Shown in pieces: positions 63,138-64,000 of a stretch of DNA of 64,000 bases. The stretch spans positions 62,001-126,000 of the forward strand of contig NZ_JAJHNP010000015.1 in NCBI RefSeq assembly GCF_020819595.1, read 5' to 3'. The translations under genes were made by a program, and so were the position numbers. Origin of the DNA: Streptomyces barringtoniae. Lineage in GTDB: Bacteria; Actinomycetota; Actinomycetes; Streptomycetales; Streptomycetaceae. Under the pieces are notes generated by a model. It saw only the letters and a program-made list of their open reading frames with translations, was not told where the DNA came from and ran no database searches. Within the stretch, counting starts at the first letter, position 1. Every line of letters begins with the position of its first letter.

Positions 63138-63844
63138 CGGCCGCCGAGGCCCGCGCCGTTGCGCAGGCCGTGCAGGACGTCGACCCGGTTCGTGGTGATC
63201 GAGTCGACGCCCAGCTCCAGCAGGCGGCCCATCGAGCGGCGGGTGTCCGGGGTCCAGACGGACAGCAGGTAACCGTCGTGGTGGACGCGGGCCGCCAGCT
63301 CCCGGCTCACCAGGGAGAAGCGGTAGTTGAGCCAGCGCGGGCGGACCACGTCCAGCAGCGCGGGCCGGGGCGGGGCGAGGCTCGTCCAGGTCAGCGCGAT
63401 CTCGGCGGCCGGGTCGGCGGCGCGCACGGCGAGCATCGCCTCGGCGCCCGCGCAGTAGTAGACGCGCTCCCGGGCCCCGCTCTGCCGGACCACGTCCATG
63501 ACCCGGTCCACCGTCCGCCGCTCGACCCGCCCGCACAGGTCCACCATCACCCGGCTGTCGCCGGTCGCGGCCAGCGTCTCCGCCAGCGTCGGCACACCGC
63601 CCGCCGTGAGCCCGCGCAGTTCCTCGGCGGACAGCGCGGCGAGCGGCCGGCCGACTTCCCACAGCCGCTGCAGCGTGTCGTCGTGCAGCAGCACGGGGAC
63701 GCCGTCGCGGGTGAGCCGTACGTCGATCTCGACCGCGTCCGCGCCCCGGCCGAGCGCGGAACGCAACGAGTCGATGGTGTTCTCACGGACACGGTAGGGG
63801 TCGCCGCGATGGGCCACGGCGGTCACGGTCTGCATGACCCCCAT
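63134..63844 (-). CDS. Glycerophosphodiester phosphodiesterase
   Basis: A 236-residue GDPD-family enzyme, which would release glycerol 3-phosphate from lipid head groups. Motifs are VAHRGDPYRVRENTIDSL, VEIDVRLTRDGVPVLLHDDTL and LGVDSITTNRVDVLHGLRNG. ATG 63844 or 63835 may start it. It has no signal peptide, so it acts in the cytoplasm. Its end slightly overlaps the remnant on the other strand. The adenosine deaminase gene lies directly upstream, 26 bases away, and may be in the same operon. Confidence 0.9.
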   Translation of the reverse strand: MGVMQTVTAVAHRGDPYRVRENTIDSLRSALGRGADAVEIDVRLTRDGVPVLLHDDTLQRLWEVGRPLAALSAEELRGLTAGGVPTLAETLAATGDSRVMVDLCGRVERRTVDRVMDVVRQSGARERVYYCAGAEAMLAVRAADPAAEIALTWTSLAPPRPALLDVVRPRWLNYRFSLVSRELAARVHHDGYLLSVWTPDTRRSMGRLLELGVDSITTNRVDVLHGLRNGAGLGGR

Positions 63845-63870
63845 TGTGGGGTGCCCCCTTGCGAGCCGCG

Positions 63871-64000
63871 TCAGGAGGCGAGCCAGGTACTGGTGTACGT
63901 GTCGATCTCCGCCGCGATCCGGGCCTTGCCGTCGGCGTCCAGGAAGGAGGCCTCCACGGCGTTCTTCGCGAGGCCGGCGAGACCCCGCTCGTCCAGGTCG
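63871..64000 (-). CDS. Adenosine deaminase, C-terminal end (continues beyond the window)
   Basis: The 42 complete codons to the stop at 63871 read DLDERGLAGLAKNAVEASFL, then a segment GKARIAAEIDTYTSTW. This is the C-terminal helix pattern of bacterial adenosine deaminases. The active-site part lies outside the window. Confidence 0.75.
   Translation of the reverse strand, partial: DLDERGLAGLAKNAVEASFLDADGKARIAAEIDTYTSTWLAS

Overview
The window is chromosomal DNA of a Streptomyces or very close relative. Base composition is very high in G+C with strong third-position bias, GTG starts are common, and the gene order ffh - rpsP - rimM - trmD - rplS - four signal peptidases - dprA - whiG - rpsB - tsf - pyrH - frr - cdsA is characteristic. 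NsdA-like, WhiG, DUF397/DUF5753 and LAETG sortase-substrate genes and several TTA codons agree. I see no rRNA or tRNA gene, transposase, integrase, plasmid function or CRISPR array.

Layout. 1-5.7 kb: 3' part of an nsdA-like regulator, then the nitrogen operon amtB-glnK-glnD behind a GlnR-type half-site. 5.8-10.4 kb: ffh, a second-type FtsH protease and a convergent methyltransferase. 10.9-22.3 kb: a SprT-like gene, the rpsP-khpA-rimM-trmD-rplS translation operon, four consecutive type I signal peptidases, a frameshifted Nudix gene, DUF2469, yraN, a ComM-type AAA protein and dprA. 22.6-30.4 kb: whiG, a TetR regulator, an M23 peptidase, then rpsB-tsf-pyrH-frr-cdsA. 30.5-34.1 kb: an accessory patch with a YceI protein, small secreted proteins, a decayed gene and a membrane protein behind a TTGAAC palindrome. 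34.1-39.3 kb: rlmN, then a TPP riboswitch and the thiamine ABC transporter thiB-thiP-thiQ. 39.3-43.8 kb: a DinB/maleylpyruvate isomerase-like protein, a sortase substrate, a VOC protein and a two-gene ABC transporter. 44-49.9 kb: polyamine catabolism (class III aminotransferase, Lrp/AsnC regulator, aldehyde dehydrogenase, PotD-like lipoprotein).

50-61.5 kb is the most interesting part. It holds an operon of unknown purpose (N-terminally membrane-anchored protein, cupin-like protein, inositol-phosphatase-family protein), an XRE/DUF5753 plus DUF397 pair with a small opposite-strand gene, a permease with a TTA codon near its start, and a 1943-residue protein. That protein combines TIR, a degenerate calcineurin-like phosphoesterase, a NACHT-type NTPase, pentapeptide repeats and 15 WD40 repeats. 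It resembles NLR-like (STAND) conflict proteins and is the best candidate for an undescribed immune or signalling system here. 61.5-64 kb: a membrane protein under a second copy of the TTGAAC palindrome, a composite remnant of a Tat-exported alginate-lyase-like protein, a glycerophosphodiester phosphodiesterase and the 3' end of an adenosine deaminase gene.

The housekeeping blocks link protein synthesis (S16, L19, S2, EF-Ts, RRF, tRNA and rRNA modification) to protein export (Ffh, signal peptidases) and lipid or nucleotide supply (cdsA, pyrH). Nitrogen sensing (amtB-glnK-glnD) and polyamine use are separate nitrogen modules. Function assignments rest on motifs and gene order read by eye; no database search was run.
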